A stretch of DNA of 46,260 nt from Rhodoferax sp. Its GTDB lineage: Bacteria; Pseudomonadota; Gammaproteobacteria; Burkholderiales; Burkholderiaceae_C. The notes under the pieces are model-generated. The model was not told where the DNA came from. It did not search any database and worked only from the letters and a program-made list of their open reading frames with translations. The stretch lies in contig JAUSNJ010000102.1 of the NCBI GenBank assembly GCA_030645355.1, positions 1 through 46,260 on the forward strand. Reading direction: 5' to 3'. Positions 18,358 through 27,946 of the stretch are shown piece after piece (positions within the stretch are counted from its first letter, which is position 1; every line of letters starts with the position of its first letter). Position numbers and translations under genes: made by a program.

Positions 18358-18451
18358 TATAACAGTTTTGCAGGATTCCAGTGTGGGTGATTGTGTCTAG
18401 GATGTCACCAAAGTTTCAGGCTTTTGTAAGGATTTCAACGGGGGAGTTGTG

Positions 18452-18479
18452 CCTGCCGTGTGCCCATGCTCACGACAGG
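18452..18479 (-). terminator. Hairpin after the aminotransferase gene
   Basis: Nine-base arms (18452-18460 and 18471-18479) pair with one mismatch around a 10-base loop, beginning about 20 bases beyond the aminotransferase stop codon. No T-run follows, so it may be a mRNA 3'-end stabiliser or a factor-dependent terminator and not an intrinsic one. Confidence 0.35.
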
Positions 18480-18500
18480 TCACCGTTTTGGCCCAGGTGG

Positions 18501-19697
18501 TTAGACCACTTTGGCGATGGAAGCGCAGACGTAGTCGATGTTCTTGCTGTTGAGCGCAGCCACGCACATGCGGCCAGTGTCGGTGCCGTAGACGCCAAAC
18601 TCGGTGCGCAGGCGCACCATCTGGTCCTTAGTCAGGCCGGAATAGCTGAACATGCCGATCTGGCTGGTGATGAAGGACATGTCCTGCTTGACACCGGCAG
18701 CCTTCAGGCCGTCGACCAGTTTCTGGCGCATGGCTTTGATGCGCACGCGCATCTCGCCCAGTTCTTTTTCCCACAGGGCGCGCAGCTCAGGGTTGTTCAG
18801 CACGGCAGCCACCACGGCACCGCCGTGGGTGGGTGGGTTGGAGTAGTTGGTGCGGATCACGATCTTGAGCTGGCTCAGCACGCGGCCTGCCTCTTCCTTG
18901 TCTTTGCACAGCACCGACAGGCCGCCGACGCGCTCGCCGTACAGGCTGAAGCTCTTGGAGAACGATGTGGATACAAAGAAGTTCAAACCGGCGGCGACAA
19001 ACTTCTGGATCACGGCGCCGTCTTCGGCAATGCCGTAACCGAAGCCCTGATAGGCCATATCCAGGAAGGGAGTGAGCTCCTTGGCCTTGACCACGGCAAT
19101 CACCTGGTCCCACTGGGCGGGAGTGATGTCGTAGCCGGTGGGGTTGTGGCAGCAGGCGTGCAGCACGACGATGGTGCCGGCGGCGGCGGCGTTCAGGCTG
19201 TCCAGCATGCCGTCAAAGTCCACGCCACGCTTGGCCGCGTCGTAATAGGCATACGTGTCCACGTCAAAGCCGGCATTGGTGAACAGGGCGCGGTGGTTTT
19301 CCCAGCTGGGGTCAGAAATCAGCACTTTCGCTTTGGGGCTGACCTTCTTCAGGAAGTCGGCGCCGATCTTCAGGCCGCCGGTGCCGCCAATCGCTTGCAC
19401 GGTGGCCACGCGGCCAGAGGTGACGGGTTCGCTCTCGGCGCCAAATACCAGTGCCTTGACGGCGTTGTCGTAGGCCACGATGCCGTCGATGGGCAGGTAA
19501 CCGCGGGCGGTGGGCTTGTCCATCATGGTTTTTTCGGCAGCTTGCACGCACTGCAGTAGTGGTAGCTTGCCGTTATCGTCGAAATACACGCCCACACCCA
19601 GATTGACCTTGTTTGGGTTGGTGTCGGCGTTGAATTGTTCGTTCAGACCCAGAATTGGGTCGCGGGGGGCCATTTCGACGGCGGAAAAGAGAGACAT
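18501..19697 (-). CDS. Aromatic/aspartate aminotransferase (class I)
   Basis: PLP-dependent aminotransferase of the AspC/TyrB group, 398 residues, the family norm. The N-terminus is MSLFSAVEMAPRDPILGLNE. The PLP lysine is residue 248 in STSFSKSFSLYGERVG. ACCHNPTG near residue 184 carries the cofactor-contacting Asn-Pro-Thr-Gly, and ISDPSWENHRALF is the usual aspartate-family motif. ATG 19697 has AGGA 8 bases upstream; longer frames to 19820 lack support. It makes or uses aspartate, glutamate and aromatic amino acids in the cytoplasm; AspC and TyrB cannot be separated confidently. The YbgC gene lies upstream on the same strand after a 153-base gap in which I see no clear promoter. Confidence 0.92.
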   Translation of the reverse strand: MSLFSAVEMAPRDPILGLNEQFNADTNPNKVNLGVGVYFDDNGKLPLLQCVQAAEKTMMDKPTARGYLPIDGIVAYDNAVKALVFGAESEPVTSGRVATVQAIGGTGGLKIGADFLKKVSPKAKVLISDPSWENHRALFTNAGFDVDTYAYYDAAKRGVDFDGMLDSLNAAAAGTIVVLHACCHNPTGYDITPAQWDQVIAVVKAKELTPFLDMAYQGFGYGIAEDGAVIQKFVAAGLNFFVSTSFSKSFSLYGERVGGLSVLCKDKEEAGRVLSQLKIVIRTNYSNPPTHGGAVVAAVLNNPELRALWEKELGEMRVRIKAMRQKLVDGLKAAGVKQDMSFITSQIGMFSYSGLTKDQMVRLRTEFGVYGTDTGRMCVAALNSKNIDYVCASIAKVV

Positions 19698-19850
19698 AGC
19701 AGGGTCCTGTGAGAAAAATGGAGAGGCCTCGCGGCGGCGCGCAGGCGGCAGGCCCGATTCTACCGGCGCAAGCACGCAGATCGCGGGACTGGCGATGCGG
19801 ATCGTGCATGGATTCAGCAACCCGAACCATGGGCCTTTGGGCGCACGTGT

Positions 19851-20306
19851 TCAGTTCTGTAAGGCCTGCTGCAACCCGGGCGGAATGCGCGCCGGCTTCA
19901 TGGTTTTTCCGTTCACCCAGCCAATGCGCACCGAACCGGTGCACAGGGGCGTGGAGACAGCATCGCTTGGTTGCGCCAACATGCGGGCTTCCTGCCGGAT
20001 GGTGAAAGACGAGCGGCCCAGGTCGGCAAGCTGGGCAGTTACCAGCAGCTGATCGTCTAGTCGGGCCGAGCGCAGGTACTTGATGTTCGCTTCACTGACC
20101 ACAAAGATGCAACCGGTGGTCTCCTGCAACACCCGTTGCTCCAGTCCCAACGCCCGTAGCCATTCGGTACGGGCTCGTTCGAAGTACTTCAGGTAGTTGG
20201 CGTAGAAAACAATGCCCCCGGCGTCGGTGTCTTCCCAGTACACACGGATCGGCCAGGTAAAAATATTTGCCACGGGGCTTGCTGGATTAGGGTGCATGTG
20301 CGCCAT
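19851..20306 (-). CDS. ybgC: YbgC-type acyl-CoA thioesterase
   Basis: Hotdog-fold thioesterase of 151 residues. The motif VYWEDTDAGGIVFYANYLKYFERARTEW (residues 22-49, given here only as an identifier of the 4HBT/YbgC signature) contains the catalytic Asp, and FVVSEANIKYLRSARLDD follows. YbgC usually heads the tol-pal operon and hydrolyses short-chain or phospholipid-linked acyl thioesters. Here it has no tol-pal genes beside it; it is divergent from uvrB and upstream of an aminotransferase. ATG 20306 gives MAHMHPNPAS; the second Met at residue 4 is a possible alternative start. Family call firm, physiological substrate unknown. Confidence 0.88.
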   Translation of the reverse strand: MAHMHPNPASPVANIFTWPIRVYWEDTDAGGIVFYANYLKYFERARTEWLRALGLEQRVLQETTGCIFVVSEANIKYLRSARLDDQLLVTAQLADLGRSSFTIRQEARMLAQPSDAVSTPLCTGSVRIGWVNGKTMKPARIPPGLQQALQN

Positions 20307-20397
20307 TGTTGCAGACGACTCTGGCAGGATTTCGGGGCATTGGGTACCATGTCCGGTTGTCCTGCGCTTTTAGCCCCGCTTCTGGAACCACCCGCCC

Positions 20398-22551
20398 ATG
20401 TCTTCACCCGTCAGCGTCGCATCTGCTACCCATTCCGTTGATGACCAATCGGCCGCCACCGGGCCCGCCGGAGTCTTTTTGCGTTTTCCGGATTCTCCAT
20501 TCGAGCTGTACCAGCCGTATCCACCCGCAGGGGATCAACCCGAAGCCATTGACCAACTGGTCGAGGGCGTCACCGACGGGGAGGTGTTTCAGACCCTGCT
20601 GGGCGTGACCGGCTCCGGCAAGACCTTCACGATGGCCAATGTGATCGCCCGCCTGGGGCGTCCAGCCATCGTGTTTGCGCCCAACAAGACGCTGGCTGCG
20701 CAGTTGTACAGCGAGTTCCGCGAGTTTTTTCCGAAGAATGCGGTGGAGTATTTCGTCAGCTACTACGACTACTACCAGCCCGAAGCCTACGTGCCACAGC
20801 GCGACCTGTTCATAGAGAAGGACAGCGCCATCAACGAGCACATCGAGCAGATGCGCTTGTCCTGCACCAAGAGCATTCTGGAGCGGCGTGACGTGGTGAT
20901 CGTCGCCACGGTCTCCGCCATCTACGGTATTGGCCAGCCCGAGGCGTACCACAAGATGATCATGACGCTTCGCACCGGTGACAAGCCGGGCCAGCGCGAC
21001 CTGATCGCCCAACTGGTGCGCATGCAGTACCAGCGCAACGACTTGGACTTTTCCCGCGGCACGTTCCGCGTGCGCGGCGACACCATCGACATCTTTCCGG
21101 CCGAGCACAGCGAGATGGCGATCCGGATCGAGTTGTTTGACGACGAGATCGAGTCCCTTCAGTTATTCGATCCGTTGACCGGGCGCATCCGACAGAAGAT
21201 TCCGCGTTTCACCGTCTACCCCAGCAGCCACTACGTGACGCCACGCGAGCAGGTGCTGGCTGCGGTGGAGACCATCAAGGTTGAACTGGCCGAGCGGCTG
21301 AAGTTTTTTGTGTCCGAAGGCAAGCTGGTCGAAGCCCAGCGCCTGGAGCAGCGCACCCGCTTCGATCTGGAAATGCTCAGTGAAGTGGGGCACTGCAAAG
21401 GCATTGAAAACTATTCGCGTCACCTAAGCGGTTCGGCGCCCGGTGAGCCGCCGGCCACGCTGACCGATTACCTGCCCAAGGATTCGGTGATGTTTCTCGA
21501 CGAATCCCATGTGCTGATCGGCCAGTTTGGCGGCATGTACAACGGCGATCGCTCGCGCAAGACCACACTGGTGGAGTACGGCTTTCGCCTGCCCAGCGCG
21601 CTGGACAACCGGCCACTGAAGTTCGAGGAGTTCGAAACCAAGATGCGCCAGGCCATTTTTGTGTCCGCCACGCCCGCCCAGTGGGAGCAGGATCATGCGG
21701 GCAAGGTGGTGGAGCAGCTGGTGCGGCCCACCGGGTTGGTGGACCCTGAGGTCGAGGTGCGCCCGGCCACCCACCAGGTGGACGATGTGCTGCAGGAAAT
21801 CCGCATCCGCGTCGAAAAGAACGAGCGCGTGCTGATCACCACCTTGACCAAGCGCATGGCGGAGCAACTGACCGATTATTTAAGCGACAACGGCGTCAAG
21901 GTGCGCTACCTACACAGCGATGTGGACACCGTCGAACGGGTTGAGATCCTGCGTGACCTGCGCCTGGGCGCCTTTGACGTGCTGGTGGGCATCAACCTGT
22001 TGCGCGAGGGGTTGGACATTCCAGAAGTGTCCCTGGTGGCCATTCTGGACGCCGACAAGGAGGGCTTTTTGCGTTCCGAACGCTCGTTGATCCAGACCAT
22101 TGGCCGTGCCGCCCGCAACCTCAATGGGCGCGCCATCCTGTATGCGGACAAGATGACCAATTCCATGGAACGCGCCATCGGTGAGACTGAACGCCGGCGC
22201 AAGAAGCAGATTGCCCACAACCTGTTGCACGGCATCACACCACGGTCTATCGTCAAACAGGTACGGGATCTGATTGACGGGGTCTACAGCGAAAAAGCGG
22301 GTAGAGAGGCCGATCGACTGGAACGTGACGCGCTGCAGCGTGCGAAGGTAGAGGACATGAGCGAGAAAGACATTTCCCGCGAAATCAAGCGTTTGGAGAA
22401 GCTGATGATGGAGCATGCCCGCAACCTGGAGTTCGAAAAGGCTGCCCAAGTACGCGATCAACTGGGAATTTTGAAGCAGCAAGCCTTTGGTGCCCCGGGT
22501 AGCGACAATATCGTGCCCATCCCTTTGGGCGGTCAATTTTCAAGAATGTGA
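20398..22551 (+). CDS. uvrB: Excinuclease ABC subunit B
   Basis: Damage-recognition helicase-like subunit of nucleotide excision repair, 717 residues (about 45 longer than the E. coli protein, mostly at the N-terminus). Walker A is [15 protein letters not shown] near residue 70. The beta-hairpin that clamps DNA is [12 protein letters not shown] near 122. Helicase motif [12 protein letters not shown] and the late motifs [24 protein letters not shown] and QTIGRAARN are present. A C-terminal UVR domain ([20 protein letters not shown]) contacts UvrC. It is transcribed away from ybgC. I looked for a LexA box in the 91-base upstream gap and saw none. The iscR promoter starts only about 40 bases after its stop. 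Confidence 0.97.
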   Translation: MSSPVSVASATHSVDDQSAATGPAGVFLRFPDSPFELYQPYPPAGDQPEAIDQLVEGVTDGEVFQTLLGVTGSGKTFTMANVIARLGRPAIVFAPNKTLAAQLYSEFREFFPKNAVEYFVSYYDYYQPEAYVPQRDLFIEKDSAINEHIEQMRLSCTKSILERRDVVIVATVSAIYGIGQPEAYHKMIMTLRTGDKPGQRDLIAQLVRMQYQRNDLDFSRGTFRVRGDTIDIFPAEHSEMAIRIELFDDEIESLQLFDPLTGRIRQKIPRFTVYPSSHYVTPREQVLAAVETIKVELAERLKFFVSEGKLVEAQRLEQRTRFDLEMLSEVGHCKGIENYSRHLSGSAPGEPPATLTDYLPKDSVMFLDESHVLIGQFGGMYNGDRSRKTTLVEYGFRLPSALDNRPLKFEEFETKMRQAIFVSATPAQWEQDHAGKVVEQLVRPTGLVDPEVEVRPATHQVDDVLQEIRIRVEKNERVLITTLTKRMAEQLTDYLSDNGVKVRYLHSDVDTVERVEILRDLRLGAFDVLVGINLLREGLDIPEVSLVAILDADKEGFLRSERSLIQTIGRAARNLNGRAILYADKMTNSMERAIGETERRRKKQIAHNLLHGITPRSIVKQVRDLIDGVYSEKAGREADRLERDALQRAKVEDMSEKDISREIKRLEKLMMEHARNLEFEKAAQVRDQLGILKQQAFGAPGSDNIVPIPLGGQFSRM

Positions 22552-22594
22552 CTGATCAGTCTAATTACCCGAGCAAAACACTAGGTTTATTGGT

Positions 22595-22619
22595 ATACTT
22601 GAGCGACTTAGTCAACCAA
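22595..22619 (+). promoter_or_regulatory. IscR type-1 binding site and promoter of the isc operon
   Basis: The 25 bases match the E. coli type-1 IscR consensus as I remember it at about 20 positions, including ATACTT at the left, AGTC at 22610-22613 and AAC after it. TATACT (22594-22599) overlaps it as a possible -10 element. It lies 21 bases before the iscR start, as expected for autorepression by [2Fe-2S]-IscR. Confidence 0.6.
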
Positions 22620-22640
22620 ATACGACTGAAGGAGTTCTCC

Positions 22641-23177
22641 ATGCGCCTCACCACCAAAGGCCGCTTCGCGGTCACCGCGATGATTGACCTGGGTTTGCGC
22701 CAAAGCGGCGGCCCTGTCACCCTGGCAGCCATCAGCCAGCGCCAGCAGATTTCACTGTCGTACCTTGAGCAACTGTTTGGAAAGCTGCGCCGGCATGAAC
22801 TGGTGGAGTCTACCCGCGGACCGGGCGGTGGCTACACGCTGGCCCGCAAGGCGTCGGATATTACCGTTGCGGACATTATCGTATCAGTCGACGAGCCGAT
22901 CGATGCAACCCACTGCGGTGGCAAGGAAAATTGCCTGGGCGAGGGGGCTCGTTGCATGACGCACGATCTGTGGGCCTCGCTCAACGTGCGCATGGTGGAG
23001 TTTCTGGATTCGGTTACCTTGCAGAAACTGGTCGATGACCAGCTTGCCAAGGGCCTGCAAGTGGAAGACAAGCCCAGCGTCAAGCGTGCGATTTCGGCCA
23101 TGCCCCAGAGCAAGCCGATTCGTATCAATGCACCCAATTCAGTGTTTGCCTTGGGCAACGCGTTCTCCAAGACCTGA
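22641..23177 (+). CDS. iscR: Fe-S cluster assembly transcriptional regulator IscR
   Basis: Rrf2-family winged-helix regulator, 178 residues, which binds a [2Fe-2S] cluster and represses the isc operon when Fe-S supply is adequate. The DNA-binding part is MRLTTKGRFAVTAMIDLG and SLSYLEQLFGKLR. The cluster ligands are Cys92, Cys98 and Cys105, with His108 after them. The second spacer is one residue longer than in E. coli (where the third Cys is 104). ATG 22641 has AAGGAG 6 bases upstream; frames reaching back to 22548 are not supported. It heads an operon with all isc/hsc genes downstream. Its 3' end carries a small tandem duplication covering the stop codon. Confidence 0.95.
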   Translation: MRLTTKGRFAVTAMIDLGLRQSGGPVTLAAISQRQQISLSYLEQLFGKLRRHELVESTRGPGGGYTLARKASDITVADIIVSVDEPIDATHCGGKENCLGEGARCMTHDLWASLNVRMVEFLDSVTLQKLVDDQLAKGLQVEDKPSVKRAISAMPQSKPIRINAPNSVFALGNAFSKT

Positions 23178-23193
23178 TTCTTCAAGACCTGAT
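23168..23193 (+). repeat. Tandem duplication at the iscR stop codon
   Basis: CAAGACCTGAT occurs at 23168-23178 and again at 23183-23193, a 15-base period. The first copy contains the iscR TGA stop; the second repeats the codons for Lys-Thr-stop in the same frame. It is a recent-looking short duplication in the iscR-iscS spacer. Confidence 0.7.
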
Positions 23194-23204
23194 CTTTTAT
23201 AGCC

Positions 23205-24425
23205 ATGGACAACACCCCCCACTTTCCGATCTACATGGACTACAGCGCCACCAACCCTTGCGATGAGCGGGTGGTGGACGCCATGGTGCCATGGTTGCGC
23301 AACCACTTTGGCAACCCCGCGTCGCGCAGTCACGCCTGGGGCTGGGAGGCCGAGGCCGCTGTTGAAAAAGCCCGCGGCCAGGTGGCCGAACTGATAGGCG
23401 CGGACCCGCGCGAAATCGTCTGGACCTCCGGGGCTACCGAGTCGAACAACCTGGCGCTCAAAGGTGCGGCCCACTTTTACCAGTCCAAAGGCAAGCATCT
23501 GATTACCGTCAAGACCGAGCACAAGGCTGTGCTGGACACCTGTCGCGAATTGGAGCGTCAGGGATTCGAGGTGACCTACCTGGATGTGCAGGAAGACGGA
23601 TTGGTCAACCTGGATGCCTTTAAGGCCGCCATTCGCCCCGACACCATTGTGGCCAGTGTGATGTTTGTCAACAACGAGATCGGCGTCATCCAGGACATCG
23701 CTGCCATTGGTGCTGTGTGCCGTGAAAAGGGCATCATTTTCCATGTGGATGCGGCGCAGGCCACAGGTCGCGTGGCGTTTGATTTGTCCAAGCTGCCGGT
23801 TGACCTGATGAGCCTGACCGCCCACAAGACCTACGGCCCCAAAGGCATTGGCGCCTTGTTTGTGCGCCGCAAACCCCGCGTGCGTCTGGAAGCGCAGATG
23901 CACGGCGGCGGCCACGAGCGCGGCATGCGCAGTGGCACCCTGCCCACGCACCAGATCGTGGGCATGGGCGAGGCCTATCGCATCGCCAAAGAGGAGATGG
24001 CGGCCGAGAATGTGCGCATCCAGGCGCTGCACGACCGCATGTTGGCGGGCCTCAAGGATGTGGAACAGGTGTTCATCAATGGCCACGTGACCCAACGCGT
24101 GCCCCACAACCTGAACATGAGCTTCAACTACGTCGAAGGCGAGTCGCTGATCATGGGCATCAAAGGGTTGGCGGTCAGCAGCGGCTCGGCCTGCACATCG
24201 GCATCGCTGGAGCCGAGCTACGTACTGCGCGCCTTGGGCCGCAGCGACGAGTTGGCCCACAGCAGCCTGCGCATGACGATTGGCCGCTGGACCACCGAGG
24301 CGGAAATCGATTACGCCATCGACACGATCAAGAAGAACGTCGCCAAGCTGCGCGATCTCAGCCCACTGTGGGAGATGTACCAGGACGGCGTTGACATCAG
24401 TGCAATCCAGTGGGCCGCACATTAA
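23205..24425 (+). CDS. iscS: Cysteine desulfurase IscS
   Basis: PLP enzyme that takes sulfur from L-cysteine as a persulfide and hands it to IscU and other acceptors. Length 406, as in the family. PLP lysine is residue 208 ([11 protein letters not shown]). The persulfide Cys is residue 330 in the mobile loop [28 protein letters not shown] near residue 76 and [17 protein letters not shown] near 241 are further signatures. It follows iscR by 27 bases and precedes iscU by 13, consistent with one transcript. Very secure. Confidence 0.97.
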   Translation: MDNTPHFPIYMDYSATNPCDERVVDAMVPWLRNHFGNPASRSHAWGWEAEAAVEKARGQVAELIGADPREIVWTSGATESNNLALKGAAHFYQSKGKHLITVKTEHKAVLDTCRELERQGFEVTYLDVQEDGLVNLDAFKAAIRPDTIVASVMFVNNEIGVIQDIAAIGAVCREKGIIFHVDAAQATGRVAFDLSKLPVDLMSLTAHKTYGPKGIGALFVRRKPRVRLEAQMHGGGHERGMRSGTLPTHQIVGMGEAYRIAKEEMAAENVRIQALHDRMLAGLKDVEQVFINGHVTQRVPHNLNMSFNYVEGESLIMGIKGLAVSSGSACTSASLEPSYVLRALGRSDELAHSSLRMTIGRWTTEAEIDYAIDTIKKNVAKLRDLSPLWEMYQDGVDISAIQWAAH

Positions 24426-24438
24426 AGAGGTAATCAAA

Positions 24439-24822
24439 ATGGCATATTCTGAAAAAGTCGTAGACCACTACGAGAACCCCCGCAACGTCGGCAGCTTTGA
24501 AAAAGGCGACGATAGCGTGGGCACCGGCATGGTCGGTGCGCCTGCCTGCGGCGACGTCATGAAGCTGCAGATCAAGGTGAATCCACAGACCGGCGTGATT
24601 GAAGACGCACGCTTCAAGACCTATGGCTGCGGCTCGGCCATCGCGTCGAGTTCGCTGGTGACCGAATGGGTCAAGGGCAAAACGCTGGACGAAGCGGCGG
24701 CGCTGAAGAACAGCCAGATCGCCGAAGAGCTGGCGCTGCCGCCGGTCAAGATCCATTGCTCCATCCTGGCTGAAGACGCCATCAAGGCGGCAGTGGATGA
24801 CTACAAGAAAAAGCATCTGTGA
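24439..24822 (+). CDS. iscU: Fe-S cluster scaffold IscU
   Basis: Scaffold on which [2Fe-2S] and [4Fe-4S] clusters are built from IscS sulfur. Length 127, MAYSEKVVDHYENPRNVGSF at the start. Ligands Cys37, Cys64 and Cys107 and the assembly Asp39 (GAPACGDV) are all present. LPPVK (100-104) just before Cys107 is the recognition sequence for the HscA chaperone encoded four genes downstream. ATG 24439 is chosen over an in-frame start within iscS because the family begins here. GAGG lies about 12 bases upstream. Confidence 0.97.
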   Translation: MAYSEKVVDHYENPRNVGSFEKGDDSVGTGMVGAPACGDVMKLQIKVNPQTGVIEDARFKTYGCGSAIASSSLVTEWVKGKTLDEAAALKNSQIAEELALPPVKIHCSILAEDAIKAAVDDYKKKHL

Positions 24823-24830
24823 GAACTTGC

Positions 24831-24854
24831 GGGACAGATCTTTGGCGCTGTCCT
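24831..24854 (+). other. Stem-loop in the iscU-iscA spacer
   Basis: GGACAG (24832-24837) and CTGTCC (24848-24853) pair perfectly around a 10-base loop in the 48-base gap. There is no T-run. It could mark an RNA processing or stability point that sets iscRSU apart from iscA onward; this role is inferred only. Confidence 0.4.
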
Positions 24855-24870
24855 CAACTGATAGAAAAAT

Positions 24871-25194
24871 ATGGCCGTTACTTTGACTGAAGCTGCTGCG
24901 CGCCATGTGACGCGCTACCTGACCAAGCGTGGCAAGGGCGTTGGCGTGCGCCTCGGCGTCAAGACTACCGGGTGCTCCGGCCTGGCCTACCAACTGGAGT
25001 ACGTAGACGAACTGGCCCCTGAGGATCTGGTCTTTGAAGGCCATGGCGTCAAGGTGCTGGTGGACCCCAAGAGCCTGGCGTATCTCGACGGCACCGAGCT
25101 GGATTTTGTACGCGAAGGGCTGAACGAAGGCTTTCGCTTCAACAACCCGCGCGAGCGCGACAAATGCGGCTGTGGTGAGTCGTTCCGCGTGTGA
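24871..25194 (+). CDS. iscA: Fe-S assembly A-type carrier IscA
   Basis: A-type carrier of 107 residues that receives clusters from IscU and passes them to [4Fe-4S] targets. The three conserved cysteines are Cys35 (TTGCSGLAY), Cys99 and Cys101 (DKCGCGESF). YVDEL and [16 protein letters not shown] are also typical. The ribosome site before ATG 24871 is poor (no purine-rich core), which might lower its translation relative to iscU. The TGA stop overlaps the GTG start of hscB. Secure. Confidence 0.95.
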   Translation: MAVTLTEAAARHVTRYLTKRGKGVGVRLGVKTTGCSGLAYQLEYVDELAPEDLVFEGHGVKVLVDPKSLAYLDGTELDFVREGLNEGFRFNNPRERDKCGCGESFRV

Positions 25195-25709
25195 ATCTGC
25201 AGTCCAACGATTTTGAGCTGTTCGGGCTCACGCAGCAGTTTGCGCAGGATCGCGCTGCACTGGACGCGCGCTGGAAGGATTTGCAGCGCGAGGCCCACCC
25301 CGACAAGTTCGCTGCCCAGGGCGACGCCGCGCAACGCGTGGCCATGCAATGGTCGGTGCGCATTAACGAGGCCTACCAGCGCCTGCGGGACCCGCTCAAG
25401 CGTGCCGCCTATTTATGCGAGCTGGGCGGCTCACCCGTCAACGCACACAGCAACACGGCCATGCCGTCGGCGTTCCTGATGCAGCAAATGCAGTGGCGCG
25501 AAGACCTGGACGAGGCCCGTAGCGACGCGGCGCTTGGGGCGCTGCGCGACAATGTGGATGCCGCCCAGCGCGACTTGCTCCACGAATGCGCCACACGCAT
25601 CGATGAACTGCGTGATTTCCCTGCCGCCGTGCAGTCGGTGCGAGCACTCATGTTCATTGAAAAATTTGGGCACGATCTGGACTTGGCCTTCGACAAACTG
25701 GAAACCTGA
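25191..25709 (+). CDS. hscB: Co-chaperone HscB (J-protein)
   Basis: J-domain co-chaperone of 172 residues that brings IscU to HscA and stimulates its ATPase. The J-domain HPD is at residues 36-38 (REAHPDKF), and [24 protein letters not shown] follows. The C-terminal helical domain that binds IscU starts near residue 85 ([15 protein letters not shown]). The start is GTG 25191, overlapping the iscA stop by four bases. hscA follows after about 45 bases. Secure. Confidence 0.94.
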   Translation: MNLQSNDFELFGLTQQFAQDRAALDARWKDLQREAHPDKFAAQGDAAQRVAMQWSVRINEAYQRLRDPLKRAAYLCELGGSPVNAHSNTAMPSAFLMQQMQWREDLDEARSDAALGALRDNVDAAQRDLLHECATRIDELRDFPAAVQSVRALMFIEKFGHDLDLAFDKLET

Positions 25710-25754
25710 AACCCCGCGGGGCGGCCATGTGGCACTGCCCCCATTTGATTGCAT

Positions 25755-27611
25755 ATGGCGCTTCTACAAATCTCCGAGCCCGGCCAGGCGCCCAATCCGC
25801 ACGAACGGCGCATTGCCGTGGGTATTGACCTGGGCACGACCCACTCCCTGGTGGCTGCGGTTCGCCACGGCGTGGCCGAATGTCTGCCCGACACGCAAGG
25901 TCGCGTCATCCTGCCATCCGTGGTGCGCTACCTGGCCGGTGGCGGGCGCGACATCGGCTACCCCGCGCAGGCGGCACTGGCCAGTGATCCGGAGAACACC
26001 ATTGCCTCGGCCAAGCGTTTCATGGGCCGCAGCCTGGCCGACGTGGTGGGTGCCGACAAGCTGCCCTACCGCTTTGCCGACCACGCGGGCATGCTGGGCG
26101 TGCTCACGGTAGCGGGCGAGAAATCACCGGTCGAGGTCAGTGCCGACATTTTGGCCACGCTGCGCTACCGGGCCGAAGACACTTTCAGTGACGATCTCTA
26201 TGGCGCGGTGATTACCGTGCCAGCTTACTTTGACGATGCCCAACGCCAGGCCACCAAGGACGCCGCACAACTGGCGGGCATCAAGGTGCTGCGCCTGATC
26301 AACGAGCCCACGGCTGCGGCCATTGCCTATGGGCTGGACAACGCCAGCGAAGGTGTCTACGCCATCTACGACCTGGGTGGCGGCACCTTTGACATCTCCA
26401 TCCTTCGGCTCACGCAAGGTGTTTTTGAAGTGGTTGCCACGGGGGGGGATTCGGCCCTGGGTGGCGATGACTACGACCACGCGTTGGCGGATTGGGTGCT
26501 GCTGCAGACCGGTGTTGAGGCCGTCACCGCGGCCGACAAGGCCACGCTGAAGGTTGCGGCGCGGGCCTGCAAGGAAGCGTTGACTGCTACAAATACAGTA
26601 GCGCTTCATGCAGACTTGACGAGTGCTAGCATCCAGTTTGACGTAGACAGAAGTCAGTTCGAGGCCGCTACCGCGCATTTGACCGCCCGCACCATTGCCG
26701 CTGTGCGCAAGGCCTTGCGCGACGCGCGTCTGTCCGTGCAGGACGTGCAGGGCGTGGTCATGGTAGGTGGCTCCACCCGCATGCCGCAGGTGCAGGCTGC
26801 GGTGGCCCAGTTCTTTGGCCGCGCACCGCTGAACAACCTCAATCCCGACGAGGTCGTGGCCCTGGGCGCATCCATCCAGGCCAACCAATTGGCGGGCAAC
26901 AACACGGCCGGTGATTTGCTGCTGCTGGACGTCATCCCCCTGTCGCTGGGCGTGGAGACCATGGGCGGCCTGGTGGAGCGCATCGTGCCGCGCAACCAGA
27001 CCATTCCCACGGCCATGGCGCAGGACTTCACCACCTACAAGGATGGCCAGACCGCGCTGGCCTTGCACGTGGTGCAGGGCGAGCGCGACCTGGTGGCCGA
27101 TTGCCGCAGCCTGGCGCGCTTCGAACTGCGCGGCATACCGCCCATGGCCGCCGGTGCGGCCCGCATTCGTGTCACGTTCACGGTCGATGCCGATGGACTG
27201 CTGAATGTGGCGGCGCACGAGCAGGTCAGTGGCGTGCAGGCCGACATCAACGTCAAGCCATCCTATGGCCTTGGCGATGCCCAAATTGCACAAATGCTGC
27301 AGGACAGCTTTGCGACGGCCGAGCAGGACATTCGCACCCGCGCCGTGGTGGAAGCCCAGGTCGATGCCGACCGCCTGCTGCTGGCCATTCAGAGCGCACT
27401 GGACGCCGATGCAGATCTGCTAGATCCGCCAGAGCGCGCCGAAATCGACGCCGCCATGGCGGCACTGGCCGAGGGCCGAAACAGCACCGATGCCGCCCAT
27501 ATCGAGCGCTTAAGCAAGGCGCTGGCCCAGGCCACCGAATCCTTTGCCGCCCAACGCATGAACCGGGGCATTGCCCATGCGCTTGAGGGCAAGAACATTG
27601 AAACACTATGA
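25755..27611 (+). CDS. hscA: Fe-S assembly chaperone HscA
   Basis: Hsp70-class chaperone specialised for IscU, 618 residues (family norm about 615-620). ATPase domain: [13 protein letters not shown] near residue 19, [14 protein letters not shown] near 205 and [14 protein letters not shown] near 334. The substrate-binding domain starts near 390 ([14 protein letters not shown]). I choose ATG 25755 over a TTG two codons upstream. Residues about 277-292 are encoded by a 47-base repeat (26585-26631); this stretch is a few residues longer than I remember in E. coli HscA. The stop overlaps the fdx start. Family call very secure. Confidence 0.96.
   Translation: MALLQISEPGQAPNPHERRIAVGIDLGTTHSLVAAVRHGVAECLPDTQGRVILPSVVRYLAGGGRDIGYPAQAALASDPENTIASAKRFMGRSLADVVGADKLPYRFADHAGMLGVLTVAGEKSPVEVSADILATLRYRAEDTFSDDLYGAVITVPAYFDDAQRQATKDAAQLAGIKVLRLINEPTAAAIAYGLDNASEGVYAIYDLGGGTFDISILRLTQGVFEVVATGGDSALGGDDYDHALADWVLLQTGVEAVTAADKATLKVAARACKEALTATNTVALHADLTSASIQFDVDRSQFEAATAHLTARTIAAVRKALRDARLSVQDVQGVVMVGGSTRMPQVQAAVAQFFGRAPLNNLNPDEVVALGASIQANQLAGNNTAGDLLLLDVIPLSLGVETMGGLVERIVPRNQTIPTAMAQDFTTYKDGQTALALHVVQGERDLVADCRSLARFELRGIPPMAAGAARIRVTFTVDADGLLNVAAHEQVSGVQADINVKPSYGLGDAQIAQMLQDSFATAEQDIRTRAVVEAQVDADRLLLAIQSALDADADLLDPPERAEIDAAMAALAEGRNSTDAAHIERLSKALAQATESFAAQRMNRGIAHALEGKNIETL
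26585..26631 (-). repeat. 47-base dispersed repeat, copy 4 (inside hscA)
   Basis: Read on the minus strand it has GCTAGC at repeat positions 2-7, ACTCGT near 8-13, GCGCTACT at 28-35 and TAGCA at the end. About 31 of 47 positions match the copy at 35507-35553 with no gap. In hscA it encodes [16 protein letters not shown]. Confidence 0.8.
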
Positions 27612-27946
27612 CAATTATCAAAATCCTGCCGCACCCGGAATACTGCCCCCAGGGCGCCGAAATAACGGCTTCGCCGGGCACGTCCATCTGCGAGGCGCTG
27701 CTTGAAAACCACATCGCCATCGAGCACGCCTGCGACATGAGTTGCGCCTGCACCACCTGCCATGTCATCGTGCGCGAGGGTTTTGCGTCACTCAATGAGC
27801 TCGATGAAAACGAGGAAGACTTGCTGGACCGCGCCTGGGGCCTGGAGCCCAACTCGCGCCTGAGCTGTCAGGCGTTTTTGGCGCAGAAGGACGTTGTGGT
27901 GGAGATTCCAAAATACTCCATCAACCACGCCAAAGAGAATCACTGA
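27608..27946 (+). CDS. fdx: ISC-type [2Fe-2S] ferredoxin
   Basis: Adrenodoxin-like ferredoxin of 112 residues giving electrons for cluster assembly. Cluster ligands are Cys42, Cys48, Cys51 ([11 protein letters not shown]) and Cys87 (SRLSCQAF), the standard spacing. The acidic [11 protein letters not shown] segment is the usual partner-binding surface. The start overlaps the hscA stop by four bases and the stop shares a base with the dnaQ start. In many proteobacteria iscX follows fdx; it is not here. Confidence 0.96.
   Translation: MTIIKILPHPEYCPQGAEITASPGTSICEALLENHIAIEHACDMSCACTTCHVIVREGFASLNELDENEEDLLDRAWGLEPNSRLSCQAFLAQKDVVVEIPKYSINHAKENH

Noticed and set aside
20307..20397. LexA/SOS box before uvrB
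   Set aside because: I looked for a CTGT-N8-ACAG type palindrome in the gap and found none.
24813..24862. Possible seventh copy of the 47-base repeat in the iscU-iscA spacer
   Set aside because: It shares GATAG and a GCGCT but needs a two-base shift and lacks the left CTAGCCCTCG core.
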